Assembly: GCA_018062515.1 (NCBI GenBank)
Contig: JAGOSC010000005.1
Coordinates: 1 to 64,000 of the forward strand
Origin: Candidatus Omnitrophota bacterium
GTDB taxonomy: Bacteria > Omnitrophota > Gorgyraeia > Zapsychrales > Zapsychraceae
Direction: 5' to 3'
Length of the DNA: 64,000 nt
The notes under the pieces are model-generated. The model made no database searches and was not told the origin of the DNA. It saw nothing but the letters and a program-made list of their open reading frames with translations. The translations under genes and the position numbers were made by a program. Shown here piece after piece: positions 52,401 to 58,623 of the stretch (its first letter is position 1; each line of letters opens with the position of its first letter).

Positions 52401-52967
52401 AGCGAACGTTTAACACTCCAAAGCGTATATGACCGTTTACCAGCTGCCCTTTATGAATTTGAAAATGATTATCCTGAAATAGGACCGATTAAGCTTGTTG
52501 GAATTGCCTCTAACGGACCGTCCGTCAGTGTTTATGTGGATCCGATTGACCATAAGTCGATTGTGGTTTTCTCCGATGATTTCTTTAAGAGAGACTTGGA
52601 CAACTTTAATCAACGTATAAAAACGGCTTTGCAGACTGCGATGAATGACGCGGCCATGTTCGCTGATGATGAATCTCCCAACGCTTTAACCAAAGGTGGT
52701 ATTGATTTAAATCCCCAGGCGCTGGACCTAAAAATTAAAAATACCGGCACACAAATTCCTTTTCCCGTCGATGAGAACATCGAACAGTTTATCGATATCA
52801 AAGGATTTTCTCCTGTCATTATTAATATAACCCCGATCCACAATCTTCCGCTTATTTTAGGAATCATTGATGGGAAGAATGACCAATCTCCCCAAGTTAA
52901 AAGTGATCATTTTCCGTTATATAACGTGAAAGGTCGTTTTGAATCCGTCGAGGATTATCCTTCCTAA
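46446..52967 (+). CDS. Giant secreted-type polyprotein 4: carboxyltransferase alpha/beta-like, phosphodiesterase-like HD and cyclic-nucleotide-binding domains
   Basis: 2173 residues. The signal peptide is about 1-32 (PPSLA-Q) and the shared N-module runs to about 342. An AccA-like carboxyltransferase lies at about 635-865 (GLNRPWGYWKAIR, VTFVDTKGADN, IIPEALGGAHR) and an AccD-like one, lacking the zinc ribbon, at about 1042-1275 (TTASGALQQEG, VFGGDSAS). No biotin carboxylase or biotin carrier domain is present in the chain. Next is a class-I-phosphodiesterase-like HD domain at about 1419-1562 (YHNHMHN, FHDFH, RRTDFSS), then a cyclic-nucleotide-binding domain at about 1819-1919 with the phosphate cassette GDHFGELAIISRLPRNATV. 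The C-tag is at about 2084-2150 (GGIDLNPQALDLKIK). It follows gene 3 by 6 nt. The carboxyltransferase pair could carboxylate propionyl- or acetyl-CoA if partners exist elsewhere; the last two domains suggest control by a cyclic nucleotide. Confidence 0.82.
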   Translation: MKKKIFLMKKFVSILILCAFTMNTIVPPSLAQSISSTILPPVGSMLTMTPSFVPIQIKGLTIDPENPLHFEFIIDTGDSKIVNDEELRAETTKLVKYFLTSLTVPEEDMWVNLSPYEGNRIVTDGFGQTQMGQDLLAQDYILKQITASLMFPEKELGKKFWDKIYQRAEQEYGTKDIPTNTFNKVWIIPEKATVYEHDGSVFVIESRLKVLLEEDYFAQRKSEGASVDPNKSVYTDIVREILIPEIEKEVNEGQHFAKLRQIYNAMILATWYKTNLQKSVLGQIYVDQNKLEGINGENKNAKSDIYNQYLKAFKAGVYNYIKEDYDSTTRSTIPRQYFSGGFAATSDKAALSTVVKESNLGQNNTPLSDEDSALIADALSARGKQFNTDILLREAVSGITSGDEAILSSFTEDEIVSRILNTPYDPIKIGQQMRAWYADGNLDADILKATLTNLSRRVVYVKSTADLKDYEKMKPFLIKTWALLKEANDSQYTESISIIERTMAYSLYISDPKLFYAEPIESMVADLRKIKDSTADERIKFDEAWTLISKRYSQKNPRDIFYIARAMKRPKASDIVKSSLFKDFMELRDAKDPLDPQKNERYTPTENEIQEAMSIGFKDKLEAREYVIAKRDAQYDDASVLTGIGTFVDPKTGKETKVMVVALQNGSDIKELFERNAGLNRPWGYWKAIRAFRLAESTEYRIPIVTFVDTKGADNTLPSEIANQSGVVSYAIQVQQELTVPFISIINIDGVSAGGMVVTQGGALYMMDYSNRYLAAPAGSLDIIGKAKTTIPVAEQRGVKDTIGMQIIEKEVQSVWGDAFHADAKRSLEELKTISGIIPEALGGAHRFPELSYEMIGDVIHNYLKENANKTVAQLKAQRHDFFRRLGGIPEKDFRIVDDQDVPTLTKSIITPDEFAQLVETILDNKQNTERMLHAYRQYTFTLKSAKQKKEVVAVWMKVFRANRSWFDNRWMVKVLNASLTEFEKKGTQNAKTLKEAMIKSFFPEPRSIADRLEQFVDRKKDGSLEIIEELNANLAETPIIDFDETIHEAYPFLKIDGQDIAAKFDQFRKLTGSLTGVWTGYVKIGGVKTMLVLKDPRWLNASATTAVIGEKVTRALEDVRQKFDKTKEKIPVIMLTTASGALQQEGQRAMDPLNKKLAGLVELKERNIPVVILGAYEVFGGDSASDATYQDADLLLLEKGTRKGFTGHPTLTGENDRRKKKGVKDTSQNEVVPLTVLPFPYQTDQFLDRLGFIDGIVTVEQETPLLQAFLQDVTNKELTVKSEEIKELLKTFKDKREMRVKLVRALERKPFKTTFQNGNEAEVFNLRNKARLLMNQPGIGWRYEKPATGQETVNSDEAMLTNVYENAETMYQNLPQDIEKFMMSTASKINGGEAVMNDQKAITDMMSLIGEIYEKEMDGLTTKNYHNHMHNLSVSFGSLILAQNANLIKDKNDLIIVFLGSLFHDFHVRDVRPLRERGPATPALVNETLGIEGSGGQLPDLLAIDGFVYKNPAIANARYGVVGTDVKKSAREIYQTLTGNDGSNGIYNEIAAIIRRTDFSSDLPPAIDKYKNRTFVVRDFMDAKVNEWSQTKSEISDTDLTQLINQVEKQYQDIYTDMARDKELTPVGKREVSEKWVTRQRNIELAFLNALTKVRSSRRLNVYQIANRVELADQSVASWIGSPDIAKNITLGLKEELPFVSIEANYPLFYTPQLLPTRVLSRLRDLPLNLRINFLKNMEYFASYSTDFAKNLNDEQKTKINEFVYKMMLNSLGEWDKIEEDVLMELRLYVDEEGQIKQQRMDPEVVQGLRKSIIGTVFNLRDIHSMVAQRTVKKINLAANQTIIEEGDVINHKNSEGLYIIISGEVKVIVGGSPVATLKAGDHFGELAIISRLPRNATVVSTSPTVLVKMPSRFLHGLRLVSDEFSDALYAEARAKTRKGTSILPYWVESEIVMKMARSNQILNEQSKILAWQMPQFVRGNENKSERLTLQSVYDRLPAALYEFENDYPEIGPIKLVGIASNGPSVSVYVDPIDHKSIVVFSDDFFKRDLDNFNQRIKTALQTAMNDAAMFADDESPNALTKGGIDLNPQALDLKIKNTGTQIPFPVDENIEQFIDIKGFSPVIINITPIHNLPLILGIIDGKNDQSPQVKSDHFPLYNVKGRFESVEDYPS

Positions 52968-52989
52968 AATAATTCGTTAAAAATATTAG

Positions 52990-53057
52990 TATAATCCTGA
53001 ATATTTTCGTTATAATACTACACAAAAGTTATTCCAACCTATAACGTCAGGATTATA
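52990..53057. promoter_or_regulatory. Perfect inverted repeat spanning two TATAAT boxes and the next gene's ribosome-binding site
   Basis: TATAATCCTGA at 52990-53000 and its exact complement TCAGGATTATA at 53047-53057 enclose a second TATAAT (53011-53016). The right arm contains the AGGA ribosome-binding site of the gene at 53059. No good -35 accompanies either -10 box. It may be an operator, or an RNA hairpin in read-through transcripts from the giant operon that would hide the ribosome-binding site. Confidence 0.5.
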
Positions 53058-53058
53058 T

Positions 53059-53652
53059 ATGAACCCATCGATCAATTTCAGCGACCTACGAAAATCTCTG
53101 GATGAAGCAATCACGTTCGCCGAGCTCGAAAAAGCCGAACAAATTGCCGATCAAGGTTTAGAATTTGCCCTTTTTAAAGAAGACTTGGGCGAAATTATGT
53201 ACTTCCAAGCACAACACGCCATTCTCGATGAGAATTTTAATCTCGCTATTCGATTTCTAAAAGAAGCGGTTGAATATAACCCCTTCGACGGAGCCGCGTA
53301 CAATGATATTGCTTTGTGTATGATTGAAATCGAAGAAGATGTTCACGAAACAATGTCTTATTTCGACATTGGCATAGAAGTAGAACCCGACTATGCCACC
53401 ATTTTCCATAATAAAGGTTGGTTTTTGAATCAACTCGGACGCCCGCAAGAGGCAATTGCCTATTTAAATAAGGCATTAACGATTGAACCAGATAGAGCGG
53501 TGACTTTCGAGAATTTAGCCGACGTTTATATAAAACTCGGTGAAACCGCCAAGGCCATCTCGGCCTATCAGACGTCCTTACGTCTTCTCGATCAATCCTA
53601 TCCTGATATTCGTCAGCAAATTTTCGAAAAACTCAAAATCCTGATGAGCTAA
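53059..53652 (+). CDS. TPR-repeat protein
   Basis: 197 residues, soluble, with about four tetratricopeptide units. The clearest are INDIALCMIEIEEDVHETM-like (near 80), ATIFHNKGWFLNQLGRPQEA (near 113) and VTFENLADVYIKLGETAKA (near 150; each quoted in part). There is no signal peptide. TPR solenoids mediate protein-protein contacts, but no partner can be inferred. CAGGA precedes the ATG and lies within an 11-bp inverted repeat. Confidence 0.75.
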   Translation: MNPSINFSDLRKSLDEAITFAELEKAEQIADQGLEFALFKEDLGEIMYFQAQHAILDENFNLAIRFLKEAVEYNPFDGAAYNDIALCMIEIEEDVHETMSYFDIGIEVEPDYATIFHNKGWFLNQLGRPQEAIAYLNKALTIEPDRAVTFENLADVYIKLGETAKAISAYQTSLRLLDQSYPDIRQQIFEKLKILMS

Positions 53653-53659
53653 TCTTTGT

Positions 53660-54022
53660 ATGATTCATATTCCCGATACTTTTCTCCCCAGGGATGAAAA
53701 CGGACAAATCATCTGTCCAAAATGTAAACTTCCGACAAATAAATGTCAATGTCCTTCTTACGATCCGACACAGCCTAAAACGGAACGCTATAGTCCGACG
53801 ATCAAGTTAGAGAAGGCAGGCCGTTCAGGAAAAATTGTTTCGGTTATTCAGCATTTACCCAATGATGAGGCCTACTTGAAACGATTGATAAAAATAATTA
53901 AAACGAGGACAGCCAGCGGCGGAACCTTTTATATCCTCGACGCTGAAGGTGTCATCGAAATTCAAGGCAATCATCAAGCGATCATTGAAAAAATATTAGG
54001 TGATGAAAATTTTTCAGTGTAG
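53660..54022 (+). CDS. yciH: SUI1/YciH-family translation factor-like protein
   Basis: 120 residues. The N-terminus has two close Cys pairs (ICPKCKLP and CQC) that could bind zinc. The C-terminal SUI1/eIF1 domain (about 45-118) shows VSVIQHLPNDEAYLKRLIK, RTASGGTFYI and IEIQGNHQ, the typical core of bacterial eIF1-like proteins thought to influence start-codon fidelity. It lies 7 nt after the TPR gene. Confidence 0.85.
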   Translation: MIHIPDTFLPRDENGQIICPKCKLPTNKCQCPSYDPTQPKTERYSPTIKLEKAGRSGKIVSVIQHLPNDEAYLKRLIKIIKTRTASGGTFYILDAEGVIEIQGNHQAIIEKILGDENFSV

Positions 54023-54036
54023 GAAAAATTAATCCC

Positions 54037-54693
54037 GTGGAAAAAATCCAATTTGATTTAGCGCAACACGACGGTAAATTAAGTTTATTGTTTGCGGATG
54101 AACTTAAAATTAAACCAATTTCTGTTGATTTTACGTCGGACGTTTTGAATTATCGCCTCAAACATGGAGGCGGAAAAAAACAATTAATCGCCCGCGCCGT
54201 CGGGATAAAATCAGGAAAAGATCTTCCCACCATCTTGGATGCCACGGCGGGTTTTGGACGTGATGCCTTTGTTTTGGCTTCGTTGGGATGCCGAGTACAC
54301 ATGCGAGAACGTTCAGCGGTAATTCGGGCTTTATTAGAAGACGGTTTGAACCGCGCTAAATTGGATCCTAAAATCGGCAGTTGGGTGGAAGAGCGTTTAA
54401 GTTTAGCATTGAATGATTCACAAAAAATACCGTTTAAACCGGATGTTGTTTATCTTGACCCTATGTATCCAACTAAAAAAAAATCAGCGCATGCTAAACA
54501 GGAAATGCGGATCATTAAAATGGTGGTGGGTGAGGATCCTGATGCGGATGAATTGCTGGAACCGGCCTTAAAAATAGCTTTAAAGAGAGTGGCTGTCAAA
54601 CGTCCGGCCTATGCGGGCTGGTTGGCTGACCGAAAACCCGACGCTGTGATCGAATCTAAAAACAGCCGATTTGATATTTATATGATTAAATAA
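54037..54693 (+). CDS. rsmJ: RsmJ-like 16S rRNA (guanine-1516-N2)-methyltransferase
   Basis: 218 residues from GTG. RsmJ-specific features are VDFTSDVLNYRLKHGGGKKQ with the GGGKKQLIARAVG segment (near 46), the SAM motif LDATAGFGRDAFVLASLG (near 68-85) and the catalytic loop YLDPMYPTKKKSA (near 140). It is expected to methylate a guanine in helix 45 of 16S rRNA. It sits directly after yciH, making a small translation-related pair. AGGAAAA upstream serves as ribosome-binding site. Confidence 0.85.
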   Translation: MEKIQFDLAQHDGKLSLLFADELKIKPISVDFTSDVLNYRLKHGGGKKQLIARAVGIKSGKDLPTILDATAGFGRDAFVLASLGCRVHMRERSAVIRALLEDGLNRAKLDPKIGSWVEERLSLALNDSQKIPFKPDVVYLDPMYPTKKKSAHAKQEMRIIKMVVGEDPDADELLEPALKIALKRVAVKRPAYAGWLADRKPDAVIESKNSRFDIYMIK

Positions 54694-54719
54694 TACCAAA
54701 GATCGTGATAGATTCTGTG

Positions 54720-54748
54720 TTGACGATGTGTACAATATCAATTATATT
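54720..54748 (+). promoter_or_regulatory. Strong sigma70 promoter of the serpin gene
   Basis: TTGACG, 17 nt, TATATT (5/6 and 5/6). The expected transcription start is near 54755. This rules out the in-frame ATG at 54728 as the serpin start and supports ATG 54788. Confidence 0.7.
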
Positions 54749-54787
54749 ATTTACACATATCCACGGTCTAAACGCTTAAAAAAATTC

Positions 54788-56056
54788 ATGAATAAAATGC
54801 GAAAATCAATTTTTATTATGGGCAGAAAATTTACGATTTTATTATCCTTATTTTTAATTTTCTTAACATGTCAAGAAAGCTGCGTATTCGCTTCACAGGA
54901 AGAAGACATCAAGACGGTCGCTGAAAATAATCAGCAATTTGCCTTTGATTTGTATTCTCAAATTAAAAACAATGATGACAATCTGTTCTTTTCTCCATTT
55001 AGTATTTCGATGGCTTTGGCCATGACCTACGCTGGCGCCCGCGGAAATACAGAAAAGCAAATGGCGGAAACTCTCCATTTTTCTCTCAACCAAGATGAGT
55101 TACATCCGATTTTCCTAAAAATCAACCGGGATTTACAAGCTGATCAAGGGGAAAAAGGTTTTGAACTTTCGATTGCGAATGCCCTATGGGGAGAAAAAAG
55201 TTTTAAATTTCATAAGTCTTTTATCGATCTAACAAAAAATTATTATGAAGCCGGGTTTAAAGAAGCTGATTTTAAAAACAACGCCGAACCCGAACGTCAA
55301 ACGATCAATAGCTGGGTTGAAAAACAAACCAAAGATAAGATCAAAGACTTACTTCTCCCGAGAGTTTTGACAGAAATAACAAAATTGGTTTTAGTAAATG
55401 CCATTTACTTTAAAGGACATTGGATATATCCATTTGAGAAAGAATACACACAACCAAGAAAATTTGAATTAATAAGCGGAGAGCAAATTGAAGTGCCGAC
55501 GATGAATCAGGAAAGTTCGTATGGATATTCGGAAAATGAAACGCTTCAAATTCTTGAAATGCCTTACAAAGGCGATGAGCTGTCTATGGTTATTTTTCTT
55601 CCTAAAAAAGCGGGCGGAATAAAAGAATTAGAGGCTTCGCTTAAAACAGAGAATGTCCGAAATTGGCTTTCAAAATTAGAGAAACAAGAAGTCACTGTAT
55701 TTTTACCAAAATTTACAATGACCAGAGAATTTTCTTTAAAAGAAAACTTTGAATCACTCGGAATGACCGATGCGTTTAATCCATACGCGGCTGATTTTTC
55801 CGGTATGTCTCCGCTAGCCTTAGATACAGAATATCATTTATGCATATCGGAAATAATTCATAAAGCCTTTGTGGATGTGAATGAAGAAGGTACTGAGGCT
55901 GCTGCCGCGACCGCTGTTGTCATGGTCAAGATGACTGCCGCAGCCGTAGAACCAAAACCTATTTTTAACGCTGACCATCCGTTTATTTTTATTATTCGTG
56001 ATAAGATTTCCGATAATATTTTATTTATCGGCCGGGTAATGGACCCTTTAAAATAA
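54788..56056 (+). CDS. Exported serpin (serine-protease inhibitor)
   Basis: 422 residues from ATG 54788. It has an N-terminal export signal (FTILLSLFLIFLTC..., cleavage probably after VFA); a Cys is present but the lipobox is poor. The serpin fold is full length: NLFFSPFSISMALAMTYAGARG (quoted in part: SPFSISMALAM) near residue 75, LVNAIYFKGHW near 215 and HPFIFIIRD near 395. The reactive-centre hinge EEGTEAAAATA has the small residues required for loop insertion, so it is probably inhibitory. Counting 17 residues from the hinge Glu puts P1 at Met (MVKM-T), as in elastase inhibitors, but the loop is about 4 residues longer than in alpha-1-antitrypsin, so this is tentative. Bacterial serpins are uncommon; it may guard against own or foreign proteases at the cell surface. 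Confidence 0.88.
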   Translation: MNKMRKSIFIMGRKFTILLSLFLIFLTCQESCVFASQEEDIKTVAENNQQFAFDLYSQIKNNDDNLFFSPFSISMALAMTYAGARGNTEKQMAETLHFSLNQDELHPIFLKINRDLQADQGEKGFELSIANALWGEKSFKFHKSFIDLTKNYYEAGFKEADFKNNAEPERQTINSWVEKQTKDKIKDLLLPRVLTEITKLVLVNAIYFKGHWIYPFEKEYTQPRKFELISGEQIEVPTMNQESSYGYSENETLQILEMPYKGDELSMVIFLPKKAGGIKELEASLKTENVRNWLSKLEKQEVTVFLPKFTMTREFSLKENFESLGMTDAFNPYAADFSGMSPLALDTEYHLCISEIIHKAFVDVNEEGTEAAAATAVVMVKMTAAAVEPKPIFNADHPFIFIIRDKISDNILFIGRVMDPLK

Positions 56057-56057
56057 T

Positions 56058-56375
56058 ATGAACTCAAACAATAAAGAAGTCAAAGAAGTTGACATCAATC
56101 AAGCCAAAGAAATGCTCGGGCGGGATGACACCATCATCATCGATATTCGTCATATATCCGATTATGAAGCCGGAAATATCGAAGGCTCTCAACATCTAAC
56201 GCCTGAAACATTCAAAGATTTTCTCGAATTAACTGATAAAACAAAAACAATATTATGTTATTGTTATCATGGAATCAGCAGCCTGGACGTATGCGAAACT
56301 TTGAAGGATCATGGATTTCAAAATCCTATCAGCCTCAAAGGCGGCTTCAGTGCCTGGCAGACAAATCAACCCTAA
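56058..56375 (+). CDS. Single-domain rhodanese
   Basis: 105 residues. Rhodanese features are IIIDIRHISDYEAGNIEGSQHL near residue 30 (quoted in part: DIRHISDYEAG) and the active-site loop ILCYCYHGISS with catalytic Cys (near 74), then LKGGFSAWQ near the end. It moves sulfane sulfur (thiosulfate:cyanide-type transfer or intracellular sulfur relay), GlpE-like in size. It starts 1 nt after the serpin stop and is cytoplasmic. Confidence 0.88.
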   Translation: MNSNNKEVKEVDINQAKEMLGRDDTIIIDIRHISDYEAGNIEGSQHLTPETFKDFLELTDKTKTILCYCYHGISSLDVCETLKDHGFQNPISLKGGFSAWQTNQP

Positions 56376-56387
56376 AAGGAAATACCT

Positions 56388-56870
56388 ATGCAAATTGCGG
56401 ATAAAAAAGTGGCTCAGTTTCATTTTTCTTTAAAGAATGATCAAGGTGAAATACTGGATTCTTCTAAAGGAGAAACACCATTAGGATATATTCACGGTCA
56501 AAATAATTTAATGCCCGGGCTTGAAAAGGCGCTGGCTGGCCACAAAAAAGGCGACAAATTCAGCGTTAAACTTGATCCGGAAGACGCTTTTGGGTCTTAC
56601 GCGGAAGAATTAATCAAAGAAGTACCGCTCAATGAATTTGAAAACCCAAAAGAATTAAAGCCGGGAACAAAAATGCAGGTCCACAGCCAACAAGGCGACC
56701 AAATCGTTACAGTTCTCGATATCGTTGGAGAAACGGTGCGCGTTGATTTTAATCATCCGTTTGCCGGCCAAACATTACAGTTTGATATTGAAGTTCTTGA
56801 AGTTAGAGATGCGACCGCGGATGAATTATCTCACGGCCATTTGCACGGAGACGGCGGTTGCTGTCATTAA
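56388..56870 (+). CDS. slyD: SlyD-like FKBP-type peptidyl-prolyl isomerase
   Basis: 160 residues. The FKBP domain is interrupted by an IF (chaperone) domain, as in SlyD: PLGYIHGQNNLMPGLEKAL (near 35-53), then DPEDAFGSYAEELIKEV and the IF part (75-120), and the return strand GQTLQFDIEVLEVR (near 133). The C-terminal tail HGHLHGDGGCCH is a short metal-binding tail like that of SlyD nickel chaperones. AAAAGGAAA precedes the ATG. Confidence 0.9.
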   Translation: MQIADKKVAQFHFSLKNDQGEILDSSKGETPLGYIHGQNNLMPGLEKALAGHKKGDKFSVKLDPEDAFGSYAEELIKEVPLNEFENPKELKPGTKMQVHSQQGDQIVTVLDIVGETVRVDFNHPFAGQTLQFDIEVLEVRDATADELSHGHLHGDGGCCH

Positions 56871-56928
56871 TTTTTATTTATCAGCGTCGATCATTTGAAA
56901 AATAATTGTCAATGAAAGGATCAATAAG

Positions 56929-57354
56929 ATGAGTTTAAACAGTGTCAATATGCTGGGGAATTTGACCCGGGATCCGGAAATGCGCTTTACCACCGCCGGG
57001 CGTCCGGTCTGCAATATATCCATCGCGAATAACCGTATTTATACAAAAGACGGACAAAGAGTCCAGGAAGTATCTTACTTTGACGTTGAGGTATGGGGCA
57101 CGATGGCGGAAAATTGTAATAAATATTTATCCAAAGGCAGCGGAATTGTCGTCGAAGGCCGGCTCAAACAAGACCGTTGGGAAAAAGACGGCAAAACACA
57201 AACCCGCGTGCGGATTGTCGCTAACAATATCCATTTTCTACCTAAGAAAAGTGGAGATAATTCAGCCCCGTCGGGAAATGACTATCAACCAGAAGCTCAA
57301 ATGGCCCCGGCCGCTCAAGATCCTGGCTATGATACAACCTCATGGGACGGATAA
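56929..57354 (+). CDS. ssb: Single-stranded DNA-binding protein
   Basis: 141 residues. The OB fold covers about 1-105: MLGNLTRDPEMRFT at the start, ISIANNRIY, VEVWGTMAENCNKYLSKG and IVVEGRLKQDRWEKDGKT are all typical SSB signatures. The disordered tail is short and ends DTTSWDG, without the usual acidic-aromatic tip (DDDIPF) that recruits repair proteins. It may be a specialised paralogue or a lineage variant. GAAAGGA lies upstream. Confidence 0.92.
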   Translation: MSLNSVNMLGNLTRDPEMRFTTAGRPVCNISIANNRIYTKDGQRVQEVSYFDVEVWGTMAENCNKYLSKGSGIVVEGRLKQDRWEKDGKTQTRVRIVANNIHFLPKKSGDNSAPSGNDYQPEAQMAPAAQDPGYDTTSWDG

Positions 57355-57357
57355 TTC

Positions 57358-57735
57358 GTGAGTGAACAGTATCAACATCCCAGTTTTATTGCTCAAGAAG
57401 TAGATGACCTGATCATTGTTCGCCTCTACGGTGATTTCAATCAGCATACGCTGCATCAATCACGGAAAATGATTGATGAAATGATGCGTATTCATCAAAT
57501 CAATGAACGGCATAATCTCAGCATCATCATCGACTATCAAAATGTCAATGATGTTGATTCCTCGACGATAGCGGACATCTTGGAACATATTGAAGAGAAC
57601 AGTGAGCATTCGCATAAAGTGGCATTCATCAATGTTCCGGACGAATTTATTAAATTACTGGAAATCTATAAGCTCCAGGACAAAATCCTCGTTTTCAAAA
57701 CAGAAAAAGAGGCTATCAAAGCTCTGCAACAATAA
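57358..57735 (+). CDS. STAS-domain protein (anti-sigma-factor-antagonist-like)
   Basis: 125 residues from GTG, 3 nt after ssb. The single STAS-like domain has a first strand DLIIVRLYGDFNQHTLHQ, then LSIIIDYQNVNDVDSSTIADIL, where the serine after Asp corresponds to the phosphorylated Ser of SpoIIAA-type proteins, and a last strand-helix IYKLQDKILVFKTEKEAI. Partner kinases or anti-sigma factors are not encoded nearby, so its pathway is unknown. Confidence 0.7.
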   Translation: MSEQYQHPSFIAQEVDDLIIVRLYGDFNQHTLHQSRKMIDEMMRIHQINERHNLSIIIDYQNVNDVDSSTIADILEHIEENSEHSHKVAFINVPDEFIKLLEIYKLQDKILVFKTEKEAIKALQQ

Positions 57736-57756
57736 TACATATCAATCTTTCACAGG

Positions 57757-58215
57757 ATGAATGTAAAACCACAATCAATAACCGCAAAAACCTTCCGATC
57801 ATATGGAAAATTGATTGAATATCCTGATCAAAATAAAAAGGGAACGGTAAGGAATTTGTGGCGGATAATCCATCGGGCGCCGAATAAAAATGGCTGGCGC
57901 GTTGCCTATCTGATTTTACGTGATCGTTCTATCGGCCGTTTGGAATGCCATCCAACCAGTGACGAAACATTCGAACCCATTAAAAACAGCGCCTTATTTT
58001 TTGTATCTAAAACTAAAAACATTGACGACATTGAATGTTTTATCCTCGACCGTCCCATTATTTTATATAAAGGAATTTGGCATGGGCTCATCACGCAGGG
58101 AAATGAAGCCGAAATTAAAATAACCGAAAATTTAAATATTTCCAGCCGTTACTGGCCGTTTGGTTTCCGTATTAAAAATTTAACTGATTTAAACCGAAAA
58201 AGGACAAGAACATGA
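57757..58215 (+). CDS. AllA/ureidoglycolate-lyase-like cupin protein
   Basis: 152 residues. It begins like ureidoglycolate lyase family proteins (IKPxSxTAxxFxxYGKLIEYP; here VKPQSITAKTFRSYGKLIE) and contains the core LECHPTSDETFEPI (near 66-79) and YKGIWHGL (near 108), where the His would be a cupin metal ligand. The ALLA branch acts in purine/ureide breakdown, but the rest of that pathway is not visible, so substrate is unknown. It overlaps the next gene by 4 nt (ATGA). Confidence 0.65.
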   Translation: MNVKPQSITAKTFRSYGKLIEYPDQNKKGTVRNLWRIIHRAPNKNGWRVAYLILRDRSIGRLECHPTSDETFEPIKNSALFFVSKTKNIDDIECFILDRPIILYKGIWHGLITQGNEAEIKITENLNISSRYWPFGFRIKNLTDLNRKRTRT

Positions 58216-58595
58216 ACAAAACAATTATTCTTTCCACAAACGCACCGCAACCCGTCGGTCCTTATAGCCAAGCCGTTATGTCGGGTCAATTCATCTTTCT
58301 GGCCGGACAGATTCCTTTGACGAAAGAAGGCAAGAAGATCGACGGTGGCATCACTGAGCAAACCGAACAGGTCATTACCAATATTATTGCCGTTCTCGCC
58401 GCCGGGGGAACAACGCTGGAAAGAGTCGTTAAGGTGACAGTGTTTCTACAAGATATGAATGACTTTAAAGCCATGAATGAAGTGTATGCCAAATATTTTA
58501 AGCCAGGCTATGCGCCGGCCCGCTCAACCGTTCAGGTCGCGCGTTTACCCATGGACAGCCTGGTCGAAATTGAAGCCATAGCTGAAATCAGTTAA
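58212..58595 (+). CDS. ridA: RidA-family enamine/imine deaminase
   Basis: 127 residues, the standard RidA (YjgF/UK114) length. Signatures are APQPVGPYSQAV near residue 12, FLAGQIPL near 29 and the active-site Arg in ARSTVQVARLP (near 106), followed by VEIEAIAEI with the conserved Glu. It hydrolyses reactive 2-aminoacrylate-type imines that arise from PLP enzymes such as threonine dehydratase. It is translationally coupled to the AllA-like gene. Confidence 0.93.
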   Translation: MNKTIILSTNAPQPVGPYSQAVMSGQFIFLAGQIPLTKEGKKIDGGITEQTEQVITNIIAVLAAGGTTLERVVKVTVFLQDMNDFKAMNEVYAKYFKPGYAPARSTVQVARLPMDSLVEIEAIAEIS

Positions 58596-58623
58596 TCAAG
58601 CAGTCTAAAGAAAGGACGCTACG

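Noticed and set aside
22898..52967. Nonribosomal peptide or polyketide synthase megagenes
   Set aside because: Size and the ANL ligase suggested it, but no carrier-protein, condensation or ketosynthase motifs are seen, and the domains are primary-metabolism CoA enzymes.
43114..53476. Antisense or alternative-frame open frames over the giant genes and the TPR gene
   Set aside because: They lie opposite or across strongly conserved domains, have no ribosome-binding sites and no recognisable protein features.
54728..54787. Upstream in-frame start for the serpin
   Set aside because: It lies before the predicted transcription start of a strong promoter and would bury the signal peptide behind a polar stretch.
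57757..58595. A purine/ureide degradation operon
   Set aside because: Only the AllA-like and RidA genes are present; no allantoinase, allantoicase or related genes occur in the window.
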